From assembly GCA_963556195.1 (NCBI GenBank), contig OY744537.1, forward strand, positions 23,123,876 through 23,187,875: a stretch of DNA of 64,000 nucleotides. Direction: 5' to 3'. This document shows, piece after piece, positions 1 to 9,232 of this stretch. The DNA comes from Sepiola atlantica (taxonomy: Eukaryota; Mollusca; Cephalopoda; Sepiida; Sepiolidae). Made by a program: the position numbers and the translations under genes. The notes under the pieces are model-generated. The model was not told the DNA's origin. It was given only the letters and a program-made list of their open reading frames with translations, and ran no database searches. Position 1 is the stretch's first letter. Every line of letters starts with the position of its first letter.

Positions 1-290
1 AGACATTAATCCTCCTTCTCCAGTTCTCCTTTATGGTGCGATAAACACAACCTTTATTTTTACACTGTTCATCTGCATTTGTCCTCTCTTCTTTGCCATT
101 GTCGTATTTTCGCCTGTGTCTACTTTTTTAGTTGTAAGACCGATCACTCAATTGATCAGCTCCTGCAACACTACTCTGAACTAAAGGTGCTCAAAAGTCA
201 AGAAAATTAAAAAATTTAACGAATTTCTTAAATCGACTCTTTATTCAAATGTGTTGCGGGGTCGATTGTTGATGTTGATCGACCCCACAA
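1..290. other. No gene seen
   Basis: AT-rich DNA upstream of the stop codon of the minus-strand open frame that follows. I see no repeat, RNA gene or convincing exon here. Confidence 0.5.
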
Positions 291-917
291 CTAAGAAAGT
301 GGACACAGGTAAAATAACAACAATGGCAAAAAAGAGGACAAACACAGATAAACAGTTAAAAAGAATCGTTTATTTACCATAAAAGGTAACGTGTGAAGGA
401 TAGATGAGGTGACGTCACTGGAGGCTGGAACGACAGGAGTGATGTCACTGAAGGCAAGAAAGGCGGTTTTGGGAACCTGGACGGTGTGGGTTGGTGTCAC
501 ATGGAGATTTGTATAGATAGGTCTGGTCCAGGTGGTCGTGGCCAATGGCTGGATTTTGTTGGAGTGAGCCTTGGGCCGCCGAAGAGACTGCAGAACACTG
601 GGTAGCTGCTGGAGTCTGCCGGGGACACTGGAAGAGACAAACTGAAAAATCAGGTAGTAGTAAAGTGTGGGAAAGTTAACCGCAAGTAGTTTGTCTTGGT
701 TAGCTCTGAAAAGGGCTGTTTGATTGTTGAGAGAAAAGGGGCTGCTGCAGGGTCCAGATACTGGAAAAAGACAGACTGAAGTCAGGTTAATGAGCAGGCA
801 GTAGTAGTGGTGAAAAGGTTTATCGCATTTAGTAGTTTGATTTTCAGTGTTGAAAAAAGCTGTTTGTTTTGCTGCTGCTCTGCTGTCATTTTCGGCTTCC
901 TGGCTCGACTGGTCCAT
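291..917 (-). CDS. Hypothetical 208-codon open frame, no recognised domain
   Basis: This is the longest open frame in the first 20 kb, running on the minus strand from an ATG at 917. I recognise no family. The product is rich in Ser, Thr and Pro, with hydrophobic stretches near residues 35-55 and at the very C-terminus (leucine- and phenylalanine-rich, about 185-208). The DNA from 599 to 745 and from 740 to 880 forms an imperfect direct repeat of about 150 bp, so part of the frame is an internal duplication. Both units contain 'cttttt/ctcttccag'-like tracts that could be splice acceptors, so a continuous 208-residue protein may be an illusion. There is no neighbouring gene, and no TATA box or polyadenylation signal is obvious. 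It could be a first exon, a transposon fragment or a chance frame; I lean towards not a real gene. Confidence 0.25.
   Translation of the reverse strand: MDQSSQEAENDSRAAAKQTAFFNTENQTTKCDKPFHHYYCLLINLTSVCLFPVSGPCSSPFSLNNQTALFRANQDKLLAVNFPTLYYYLIFQFVSSSVPGRLQQLPSVLQSLRRPKAHSNKIQPLATTTWTRPIYTNLHVTPTHTVQVPKTAFLAFSDITPVVPASSDVTSSILHTLPFMVNKRFFLTVYLCLSSFLPLLLFYLCPLS
599..880. repeat. Two-unit imperfect direct repeat, about 150 bp
   Basis: Two adjacent units (about 599-745 and 740-880) share the order: ctgctg tract, 'ctggaa(g/a)a(g/a)acaaactgaa', 'caggt', 'gtagtag', 'gttt', then 'gctgtttg'. They differ by many substitutions and small indels, so the duplication is old. Confidence 0.5.
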
Positions 918-1413
918 CCAGTTGAAGGTAAACCCCTAGCTAAATCAGCTTTTTTTGTAAAAAAAACTGGTTAATTCATTGAGAAAGAGAGCCATTACAG
1001 CCGCTGGCTTGTTAAACAACGTAATGAACAACAATAATTCTTGGTGGATATTACCGTGATCAAATATAGTTTGATAGTTGCCTGACCATGTATATTTATT
1101 TCAGCTAGCTCTAAAAACCAGATGTTCACCCCCTCCGGTCTGAAAAATAGGGAATACGGGTGAAATCTCGTTCAATGAGATGTTCTAGAAGGTTCCATTT
1201 GGAAAAACAACAACAACAATCAGCAGGGACCAGTAGTTTCCCACGTCACAGCGACGAAAGAGGTAAATCCGCTGCTGCTGCTGCTTTTATCATTTTTCAA
1301 GATGGCGTTTGATCAAAAAATAAACAAAGGTATCGGGGTACAGACCGCGACTAATGCCCATGAAATCTGTTTGGAGAAACAAATTAAGCTGAAAATTTCA
1401 GGAATGGTTTAAC
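918..1413. other. No gene seen
   Basis: Unique-looking DNA with a short CTG run near 1270-1283. I found no exon or repeat that I can support. Confidence 0.4.
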
Positions 1414-1697
1414 CCTATTTATCTACTTCCCACAAAGTAGAATGTGACACAAGGTCGGAAAGTGGGAATTTGCACTCCAGAGGAAGAGTACCGAGGGTTC
1501 CTTAAAAATTGCCTGGGCAGGGCGCCTCAGACAGTAAGCAATAAACTTACTCCTCCCCAAAGAGGGGAGGCTAGAACTGCACAGGACAGACCCATTGACC
1601 GGCATAAATCAAGCCCCGAAGGCCAAGACAATACCAGTATGGGGTGCAGTATTAATCGGAACAGATACTACACTTTGATCTCGACCAAAAGGCCGAG
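1414..1697 (-). mobile_element. U2 snRNA-headed SINE, copy A
   Basis: Read on the minus strand, the element starts at about 1697 with a stretch that closely follows the 5' region of U2 spliceosomal RNA: 'ggccttttggtcgagatc' followed by 'aaagtgtagtatctgttc', which covers the branch-point-recognition segment GTAGTA. The SINE body follows ('tttgggga(g)gag(t)aagttt', 'cctgggcag') and it ends near 1414 in 'gggaagtagataaatag'. The same body appears in copies at 1975, 14261, 23590 and 54299. This copy lacks the 'gtggacctcctag' part of the body, so it carries an internal deletion. It is a non-coding retroposon; short open frames across it are meaningless. Confidence 0.85.
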
Positions 1698-1792
1698 GAA
1701 AGGTTTAACTTGTACATCAAGAGACGGAGTGAAAATTTAAAAACCAATAAAGAACTTTTAGGACAAAACCTTGTTGAACTTAACTGTAATCA

Positions 1793-1972
1793 CCCAAGAG
1801 CCAAAGCGTGATGTTCATTATTTTAAAGGATGACATCATCCTTTTACTTCAGCATTTATGATGTCATAAAGGATCTTCTGTTTTAGTGTATGATGTCATC
1901 CTTTGTGACAATCCAGTTTGCAAGGAAACAAATGTACAAGGTAACAAGATCTACAAAGGTTTAATAGTATGT
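1793..1972. repeat. Dispersed 'gatgtcatcctt' repeat, copy 1
   Basis: Contains several 'gatgtcatcctt' and 'gatgacatcatcc' units and ends in 'ggtaacaagatctacaaag' followed by 'tttaatagta'. The same order recurs at 2335-2490 and 47590-47750, with a tail-like part at 48205-48290. It resembles the remains of an interspersed repeat whose internal units are CRE-like half sites. Class unknown. Confidence 0.6.
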
Positions 1973-2283
1973 TGGCCTTTTGGCCAAGATCAAAGTGTAG
2001 TATCTGTTCCGATGGATACTGCACCCCATACAGGTATTGCCTTGGCCTTCGGGTTTTGATTTACGCCAGTCAATGGGTCTGTCCTGTGCAGTTCTGAGAG
2101 GTCCACCCTCCCAGGCTTTGCCTCCCCTCTTTGGGGAGGAATAAGTTTATTGCTTACTGTCTGAGGCGCCCTGCCCAGGCAATTTTTAAGAAACCCTAAG
2201 TACTCTTCCTCTGGAGTGCAAATTCCCACTTTACGACCTTGTGTCACATTCTACTTTGTGGGAAGTAGATAAATAGGGTATAC
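1972..2283 (+). mobile_element. U2 snRNA-headed SINE, copy B
   Basis: Full-looking copy on the plus strand. The head at 1975-2013 is U2-like ('ggccttttggccaagatc' then 'aaagtgtagtatctgttc'), followed by 'gatactgcacccc', the body with 'gaggtccaccctcccagg', and the end 'gtgggaagtagataaatag'. It lies opposite to copy A, so the two can pair as an inverted repeat with a spacer of about 280 bp. I could not define a target duplication for this copy. Confidence 0.87.
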
Positions 2284-2334
2284 TAGAGGTCTATCTAGTA
2301 TACGCCCCGTAACCCAAAGTGTTATCTAGATAAA

Positions 2335-2490
2335 GATCTCAATTTGATAAATGACTTCATTTACTGTTTTAATGTATGATGTCATCCTTTAGTCACATCA
2401 TAAAACGATGAGGTCATCCAGTGTACATGGAGACAAATAAACAAGAAACCAAAATAACAAGATCCACAGTTTTAGTAGTGTATAGGTAGG
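2335..2490. repeat. Dispersed 'gatgtcatcctt' repeat, copy 2
   Basis: Second copy of the repeat at 1793-1972, ending in 'aaaataacaagatccacag' and 'ttttagtagtgta'. Copies 1 and 2 bracket SINE copy B, so the SINE probably inserted into or beside a larger block of this repeat. Confidence 0.55.
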
Positions 2491-2547
2491 TCAACAGCAG
2501 GTACAACTGCTGCTGCTTTAAAACAGACAAATATTAATGAAACTCTT

Positions 2548-2880
2548 TTGATCTCACTCACTCACTCACTCACTCTCCCCCTCCCTCCTTCTCTCTTCAA
2601 TCTCCTCCCTCCATTCCTCTCTTCATTCTTTTCCTTCCTCCCTCTCTCTCTTCATTTTTCTCCTTCCTCTCTTCAATTCTTATCCTCCCTCCTCTCTCTT
2701 CATTCTTCTCTCCATTCTCCTCCTTCCCTCTTTCTCTCTCTTCATCCGTATCTTCCTCTCTCTCTCTCTCTTCATCCATCTCCTCCTTCCCTCTCTCTCT
2801 CTTTCATTATTCTCCTCCCTCCCCCTCTTTTCATTCTTCTTGCCCCCTCTCTCTTCACCCTCTTTTTTCTCTCATAATTC
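2548..2880. repeat. Pyrimidine-rich low-complexity tract
   Basis: More than 300 bases of CT-rich DNA made of degenerate (CTCCCT), (TCTC) and 'ttcattcttctcc' units. It produces open frames on both strands that should not be read as proteins. Confidence 0.9.
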
Positions 2881-2987
2881 ATTATTTTTTAATCAAAAAG
2901 TGTGTCAGTAACTTCATTATTTTGATTTTATTTTTCTGGAATAAATTGAGTAGCAGCTTTTTTTACCACTATAACGAATTTTGAGTT

Positions 2988-3275
2988 CTTAGGGCTTGAT
3001 GCTTTCGTCCTTATCATCGTCTCTGATGCTACCAGATCAGGCTGTCTTAAGATACCAGCTTCCTGACCAAAAATACACCAAACATTGATGTTATTGATTT
3101 TTTTTCCTTTCCCTTTGCAAAACTCAGTCATGTTCTGCAAAGCCAAAAACAAAAACATTTTTCCTCTACAAAACAATCAAACCAATCACCATTAATAAAT
3201 ACTTGAACATATAAAGAACTTTAAGCTCAAAAACTTTTACCAATATGACCGGATTCAGCATTAAATAACCCGTTA
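2988..3275 (-). repeat. Dispersed repeat X, copy 1
   Basis: Shares about 270 bp with the opposite strand of 8965-9232. Shared landmarks include 'tgatctggtagca' next to 'caggaagc(t/c)ggtatctt', 'aacatcaatgtttggtg', 'gttttgcaaaggcaaag' and 'cgggttatttaatgc'. Class unknown; no coding match recognised. Confidence 0.6.
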
Positions 3276-4129
3276 AACAGTCCGATTAAAAAAAAATATA
3301 ATAAACTCGCATTCTTGTACCGAGCAATTATTTTTTCTATAAAAACTTTTGTATATCGCTTTAGTGTGAAGTTTGCACGGGCAGGTTTAGGGGGGGGGGG
3401 GGGGGGGGCGCTCTTCGAAAATTTGTAATGCATGGTTACACAAAATATTTGTTGTCCACTCAAGATTTTGTACAAAAATATTTACTTATTGCCACTGATT
3501 GAGCAACGTCTCGCAGGTATAAAAAAGAGTAACGTTTTCATTGTCCATTTTTTAATTTGATTAATTACAGTATTGCTGTTTGATGACAGGGTGTTTGAGA
3601 CAAACTGAACACTTTGGAAAGGAAGGAAATAACGTCATATCTTGACCAATCATTGGTGCATTCTCATAATTCAAAGTGAATCTCTTCTCTTGCTGAATAC
3701 AGCTCACTGGAAGAAGCTGTCTTGAGCTTCCGTCACAGCTTCCAGGCAGGACCTGAACCTGGAGCATACGACCTTCAGTGTCCTTCGAGTAATGTCTGAA
3801 CATCAGTTTGTATTGGGACTGGCAAAGTCATGGAACTTCTCAAACAACCACTTATGGGGGTTTTCGAAGGCGTAACACAGCTGAGTCCTTCTACCACACG
3901 TATGGTCTTGACAACATGGACAGCAACTCAAAGCCGTCTGAATGCATTTTTGAAAATGTGAACCAGAGTATTCCTAGATGTTTGACCTTTTTAAGGAGTT
4001 TCCTGACTTTTGTAAGGCGGTTCTCTTGGATCTTGACGGTGAATAGTTGGCTCTTGTGACTTTTACTAAATGGTCACCATTTATCAAGGCAAGATTCCAC
4101 TCAAGGATAAAGATTAATTAGATGGAATG
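3276..4129. other. No gene seen
   Basis: Apart from the poly-G run I recognise nothing firm. The stretch 3560-4060 is less AT-rich and may be an old LINE fragment, but I could not align it convincingly to the LINE copies elsewhere in this window. Confidence 0.35.
3390..3408 (+). repeat. Poly-G run
   Basis: About 19 consecutive G on the plus strand, bounded by 'gcaggttta' and 'cgctctt'. Its length is likely to vary and may be imprecise in the assembly. Confidence 0.9.
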
Positions 4130-4229
4130 ATTGTCAGGACCAAATTCGAATACTTCTGGAGACGGTTCTAGATAAGAATCTGTTGACATTGGCTTCGAAG
4201 ATGACCAAGTTGTAATCTGCAGGGAAGCA

Positions 4230-4553
4230 GTCCTGTGGTAATGTGTTCCTCAGAAGCTCTGTTCGTGGAAATTCCACCTGACGCAAGGTGAGGAAGAAAG
4301 GACAGTTTTTCTTTGTGGTGATAATAAGACGAGTTCTTGCTGTGAATGTCTTACAAGTAGCTTCTTTCCAAGAACTGCAGACTTGAGGAACTCTCTTCCT
4401 GCTGACTATTTTCCTCCTGCCTATAGCCTTGGTCTTTTCAAGATTAGGTCGATAGGCATCACCTGTTTTTGCAATTATCATAGTTCGTTCTTGTTAGCTC
4501 CTTACATCAAGTGGCTTCATGCCTTGCTTGGAGCAATTTCCATTTAAAAAAAA
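4230..4553 (+). pseudogene. LINE 3' end, family B, decayed
   Basis: The plus strand carries the last part of a non-LTR retrotransposon. There is a degenerate 'SFFPRTA..RNSLPADYF'-type C-terminus of the reverse-transcriptase ORF (around 4355-4440), then a 3' untranslated tail 'gctccttacatcaagtggct' and 'gcaatttccat', ending in an A-run at 4544-4553. The same tail occurs at 37783-37835 and 41130-41185 on the plus strand and at 31195-31260 on the minus strand. Frameshifts and stops break the frame; this is a dead 5'-truncated copy. Confidence 0.7.
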
Positions 4554-4985
4554 ACAAGGAGGAACCAGAGATTGAATTTCGGTCGAGCACCTTTCATGGA
4601 AATAACGATAGAGTAGAGAGAGACTAGCAACATCTCTTCTGTGAGAAAGGGGCTGTAAAAAACAGAAGAGATCATTCCCCAGTAGATTTCAAAGTCAATT
4701 CTGGCTTCTGTCAAGGCAACAGAAGACTCCATTTTGGGACGTATCTGACTCTTATATAGGTAGAGGATTGCATCAGGAGTCAGCTACTTCCTTCAGTGGA
4801 AGAATGAGCCAACTATTTTTCCAGTAGTCCTAGCAACAGATTGGATGTAAACCTTCCATTTTAGGTTTGGAGTGAAAGTCAGTCCTAGGAGTAGCGAAGA
4901 TCCTTGTTCAATGGTGTCTTCATAGTCTGTACTCTGACATCCATCTCTCACCAAAGTTGGCAATGCTTGGATCTGGCCGCACTTA
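4554..4985 (-). pseudogene. LINE ORF2 C-terminal fragment, family B, decayed
   Basis: On the minus strand, the region near 4560-4640 reads 'SHRRDVASLSLLYRYFHE' and then 'RCSTEIQSLVPP', a standard C-terminal segment of Jockey/CR1-type LINE polymerases. Upstream towards 4985 the frame is scrambled. It sits head to tail against the A-run of the plus-strand LINE end at 4553, so one of them inserted into or next to the other. Confidence 0.65.
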
Positions 4986-5141
4986 TTTTTCTTTCTCCAA
5001 CTTCTCTATGGATTTCTTCTAGGACAACTAAAGAAAACGCAATTACGTCCCTTGAACCATTTCGGAGTTATCGCCCTTTGTAAATGAGTCTTAAAGTAAA
5101 CAGACCGACGTCTCTTGAAACTGTGTATATTTCATCTCGCG
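4986..5141 (+). repeat. 155-bp direct repeat, unit 1
   Basis: Nearly identical to 6495-6646, including 'attacgtcccttgaaccatt' and 'tctcttgaaactgtgtatat'. In unit 2 this DNA leads straight into a LINE reverse-transcriptase frame, so unit 1 is probably an orphan piece of the same LINE. Confidence 0.75.
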
Positions 5142-5640
5142 TGCAGCGGCAAAATAACTAATTATTTCATTCTGTGTTTCAGTTTAATAAGTTTGTTAAA
5201 CTTTTATCTTGAAAGTTCATTCATTTCATTCACAAGTAATTATTCTTCATAACCTAAATTCCAAGGTTACAAAAATTGCGTTGAGCGGACACAGTCAGAA
5301 TATCTGCTATGATCTTTTTCTGCTAGCCACTGCTTTCATATTTCCATCACAATTCTCCATCTCACAGTTTTCAAGAAGCACTGAACTGCAGCTAAGATTT
5401 CAAAAAAAATTTAATCACAAGATTACTTTCTTCCAATATTTCCAGTGCTCTCCAGTCGTCCATGATCTCCAGTTTTCAACCCCACAAATAGACAGAAACA
5501 GCTATCTGTTGCACTTTACTGCTATTAAATACTTCACATTGTTCTGAATTGAAAGACTATCAAAAGAATTATCAAATTTGTCTCGAACACCTGTATTTGA
5601 AAGTTTGTAAACCTTTACTAGAAAAGCAAACTTTAACAGG
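5142..5640. other. No gene seen
   Basis: AT-rich DNA with an open frame at 5209-5547 that matches nothing I know. No repeat identified. Confidence 0.4.
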
Positions 5641-5645
5641 AGGCC

Positions 5646-5757
5646 ACACTACCACCACCACACTACCACCACACTACCACCACCACCACCACTACCACCA
5701 CACTACCACCACCACACTACCACCACCACCACTATCACCACCACCACCGCCACCACT
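5646..5757 (+). repeat. (CAC/CCA)n microsatellite
   Basis: Imperfect trinucleotide array of CAC, ACC and CCA units with occasional ACTACC interruptions. It encodes an artificial His/Thr-rich stretch. Confidence 0.9.
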
Positions 5758-6490
5758 GTATAGCCATAAATACTATCCTTTTTAAGTTACCTGTCTCCCG
5801 ACTTTCGTGCTGGAATCACTTCAATTTGATTTTCAAACAATCCATGTGGTCTCTCTCGCAAGAGACAACTTGATAGTCAGGCCTTCTGTGTGAGATTCTT
5901 TCTCCCTTGTCTAGCCTCTTTTAGGTACTTTCTTCTACTCCTTTTGAGTATCTTGTTTTGGCCCCCTTTGTGCCATTAATTGATTTTTATTTTTCGATGG
6001 TTAGCCTAGGTCCTAGCGTGGATGTAATTTCAATGTCTTACCCGGATCCCAATCTCCAACTCCGATTGGATAGCAAGCAGGTTGGGGAAACAATGGTCAC
6101 CTTCTTCACAAATTAATGGTCTGAGGACTGTGTGGGACTTGTTTCCATTTCGCTGTGATAGAGAGATCTCATTTGCAACTCTGCCATTCAAGTTTGGAAC
6201 ACGAGTGTCATTTATAACCAACAAATGCATCTGTTACTTGTTGATAGATTGGACTCATGGTTGTTACTTGTCGTGAGAGTTCTTTCGAACAACATTTTTG
6301 GACCGGCACAACGTGTGTGATGATTATGGACAGTGCAGTGAACGCACGAACACACACGCATACATGTTCACACAGGACCATAACTCTGCTAAACACAGAG
6401 TTAAAGATTTGGGTCGGGATCCTATCGAACCGGTTACACGTTGTCGTCGGGAAATTCATCAAGCCTGTGCAGAACTCTGCTGTAAAGGAA
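5758..6490. other. No gene seen
   Basis: Nothing firm. The stretch 6298-6490 is open in one plus frame and runs into the LINE reverse-transcriptase region that follows, so it may be part of that LINE. Confidence 0.35.
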
Positions 6491-6494
6491 TTAT

Positions 6495-6646
6495 TTTTCT
6501 TTCTCTAACTTCTCTATGGATTTCTGTTAGGATAACTAAAGTAAACGCAATTACGTCCCTTGAACCATTTCGGAGTTATCGCCCTTTGTAAATGAGTCTT
6601 AAAGTAAACAGACCGACGTCTCTTGAAACTGTGTATATTTCATCTC
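6495..6646 (+). repeat. 155-bp direct repeat, unit 2
   Basis: Second unit of the repeat at 4986-5141, about 1.35 kb away in the same orientation. The identity ends near 'atatttcatctc', after which this copy continues into the LINE and unit 1 does not. Confidence 0.75.
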
Positions 6647-7284
6647 AGAGCAATTTGCATTTGATTTGTACGATCATAGACGGGATAGATGATAAAGATG
6701 CAACGCTAATCAATTTTGATTGGTCCAAAGCTTTCGACAGTGTTGACCATCGTTATTTATGTTTTAGAGATCATTACTTTTTGTCATCTGTTTTAGAGAT
6801 CGTCAGTTTAAATCAGGACTTCCACAAATGGATGTCCATTCTGTATTGCTAGCCAATGGCAGCGGTGCAGGTAAATGGAAAACGTTTGGTGCCATTCACA
6901 GTCTTTTAGTCGGTATGTCATTGTTGTCTACTGTCGCCTCTACTTTGTTATTGCATTGGAGCTGCTACTTCAGAAACTGAGCGATGAGCGTGACAAGTTC
7001 GGTCCTATGCGGAATCGCCTTACCTAGAGAGGCGCGACCTAGGGTTTTCGTATACGCCAATGATATCAATGTTTTTATGTCATGTTTTGGAGACATCGAG
7101 GCAGTGACAGAGGTGCTTGCAAATTACAAAACTATCAACCGCACCAAGCCGATCGGTTTGTGGTTGGATGCCTGAAGCAGTAATGCAACACCGATAGTTC
7201 ATGAATTCTACATAAAGTCCTGTGAACAACGATTGGACGCCCTCAACTTATATACGCTGGAGCGTAGACAGTTGTGGAGACTTC
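6495..7284 (+). pseudogene. LINE reverse-transcriptase fragment, L1/Tx1-like
   Basis: Broken pieces of a non-LTR reverse transcriptase lie in order on the plus strand. Around 6560-6590 there is 'FRSYRPL', the usual motif 2 region. At 6700-6755 there is 'INFDWSKAFDSVDHRYL', containing the first catalytic aspartate of the palm. At 7045-7080 there is 'FVYANDINVFMS', the position of the YADD box, here with YAND. The residues after it ('DIEAVTEVLANYKTI') resemble Tx1/L1-type elements rather than Jockey. Stops and shifts separate the pieces. The frame continues ('RLDALNLYTLERRQLWRLL') up to 7284, where a tRNA retrocopy has been inserted. Confidence 0.75.
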
Positions 7285-7377
7285 TGAAAAACGACACATA
7301 AAGCGTGCTGGGCCCATAACCCAGAGGTCCGTAGATCGTAACTACGCTCTGCTACCATGAAAAACGACACATAAAGC
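7285..7377 (+). mobile_element. CCA-tailed initiator tRNA-Met retrocopy with target duplication
   Basis: Positions 7304-7357 match the 3' three quarters of eukaryotic initiator tRNA-Met: the variable part of the D arm, the complete anticodon arm 'ctgggcccataacccag' with anticodon CAT, the T arm and the acceptor 3' strand 'ctctgcta', followed by CCA. The CCA is normally added after transcription, so the template was a mature tRNA. The insert is flanked by an exact duplication of 'tgaaaaacgacacataaag' at 7285-7303 and 7358-7376 (the next base, c, also matches). The 5' end of the tRNA, about 21 bases, is missing. This is a 5'-truncated retropseudogene made by target-primed reverse transcription, not a working tRNA gene. 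Confidence 0.93.
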
Positions 7378-7589
7378 TGATGAAAATGGATATAAGTTGA
7401 TATGTTTATTTGGCACATGTGGCCGGTAAGAAGATTATCTAGAACTAAAACAAAACAAAGATGGCTGACCGATATTTATACTGCCAAAATGAAGTCTCGT
7501 GAAGTCTCGTAAAGTCACGTTCTCAAAGGGAGGCAACTTAATCAAAACGGTCCAAGGGGAACAACTCTATTTAATCTTAACACTTCATC

Positions 7590-7915
7590 CTCACCTTTAA
7601 CATCATGCGTGGCAACTACGATGTACCTCATGACCTCTTCTTCACACCAACTCTGCAGACAGGGTTTCGTGGAAACTCAGAAAAGCTGTATCTGACACTA
7701 TTTCGGCTAAATTGTTGGAAGGCGTCTTTTTCGGTTTTTGGGTCGCTGCACCGTGAAACAGACTGCCAGAAACTGTGGTCAACCTACAGACGACAAAGCA
7801 GTTCAAGGTAGCGCTGGATGCATCATGGCCACTGATCATTGGATAATTACCCGTCACATGAGCAGCTCAGGATGCATGGGGACGCGTTTCTGGTGTAAAA
7901 CATCAACCAGAATTT
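7590..7915 (+). pseudogene. CR1-like LINE C-terminal fragment
   Basis: In two plus frames there are pieces of a CR1-type polymerase C-terminus: 'TGFRGNSEKLYLTLFR' (7656-7705), then in a shifted frame 'NRLPETVVN' and 'KQFKVALDASWPLI' (7757-7840). That order is typical of the end of CR1/L2 ORF2. At least one frameshift separates them. Confidence 0.65.
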
Positions 7916-8960
7916 AAATATACCTTTTGAGAAATTTTTCACCCCAGCCCCAAGTTATGGTCTCCAAAGCGACCTAACGAAGGATGTATCATAGTCGCTT
8001 TTGTCTCATTAAAAGAAAGGCAGCATTCTGTGTCCATGATTCTGCTGCGTAGAACAGCCTATCAGAGATAGTGACGATGACAAAACATTCAGACGGTATA
8101 TAGATGTATACATCTTCTGTCCTTTTACATGGCTTGTTGCACTTTGCTATTTTTTGATTTGGATCCTTTCTGCTGAAGTAATGGTTCTATGCGAATCCTC
8201 GATGTGTTCCAGTTTAAGAAGAATTAGTCGGAGGTACAGTCAAAGGTCAAAGCGCTGATTCAAACTTGGCTTTGAAAGTATCTTTTCTTAAAGGGTAGAG
8301 CTGAATCGTGTGCCATGTACGTATTTCCTCTTATCCCTTACTGATTGGCTGTACTTCCTCTGTTCACGAGCCATGTACCAGTTTTCCAGCGCTTTCTCTC
8401 CTCACTTCTTTGAATGAGAGGGAGGCCGTGCGTTCGCAGACATTCAACGTCCATGTGACAGAGGCTTATAAATGCTTGACTTGACAAGTTATCAACATCT
8501 GAGAGACTGGCTTTCCTGAGTTGAATCTTGATAGAGGAGTCTACATGGGTCCCTGCCGTTGAGAGTGCCTTTCCCGACCTTCTCCTCAGCCCTTCAATTG
8601 AGGGCTGTTATAGACCGAGGGGTGAATTGCAGCTCTTTGCAGAGTGCCAAGCCGTACTCAGAAACCTCAATCCAGTGATCTTTCACAGTGTAAAAAAGTG
8701 ATATATGGGGATTTAGTTGAGGGTTCCGCTTCCGATCAGCTTGAGGAGTGACTGGAATGGTTGATGCAGATCCACTCTTAATGGAATTCGGCATCAGCTT
8801 CGGGATATCTCACCAACTATTACCAAGTATTCTTTGATATGACGATTGGTCTGAAATGCATTACTCCTCGATGGCATACTTTTCAGTTCAAGCATAGCGA
8901 ACATGTCTGATTGCCTGCGCTGCAACAGTGCTGAAGATCGGTTGGTTTGGTTCTTTTGTT
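7916..8960. other. No gene seen
   Basis: Moderate GC, unique-looking DNA. A 66-codon open frame at 8594-8794 (minus) matches no family I know. Confidence 0.35.
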
Positions 8961-8964
8961 TTAC

Positions 8965-9232
8965 GACATATCAACCCTTTTCGGGTTATTTAATGCCGAA
9001 TCCAGTCATTTTAGTAAAAGTTTTTATGCATCAAGTTTTTTATATCTTCTAATATTTATTCATAGTGTTTGGTTTGGTAGTTTTGTAGAGGTAAAGTGTT
9101 GTTTTTGTTTTTACTTTTGCAGAATATGATTGAGTTTTGCAAAGGCAAAGAAAAAAAACAATAACATCAATGTTTGGTGCATTTTAAGTCAGGAAGCCGG
9201 TATCTTCAGACAGCATGATCTGGTAGCACCAG
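8965..9232 (+). repeat. Dispersed repeat X, copy 2
   Basis: Inverted partner of 2988-3275. It carries the same block order, ending in 'agcatgatctggtagcacca'. The two copies are about 5.7 kb apart in opposite orientation. Confidence 0.6.

Noticed and set aside
1444..1740. Protein encoded by 1444-1740 and its counterpart at 1990-2247
   Set aside because: Both are translations of the non-coding U2-headed SINE read in one frame; the similarity reflects SINE copies.
2548..2880. Leucine/serine/proline-rich protein in the CT-rich tract
   Set aside because: Pure low-complexity sequence; frames are open on both strands because of composition.
5549..5785. Histidine-rich metal-binding protein
   Set aside because: It is a CAC microsatellite read in frame.
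7304..7357. Functional tRNA-Met gene
   Set aside because: The 5' acceptor strand and most of the D arm, including the A box, are missing and CCA is encoded.
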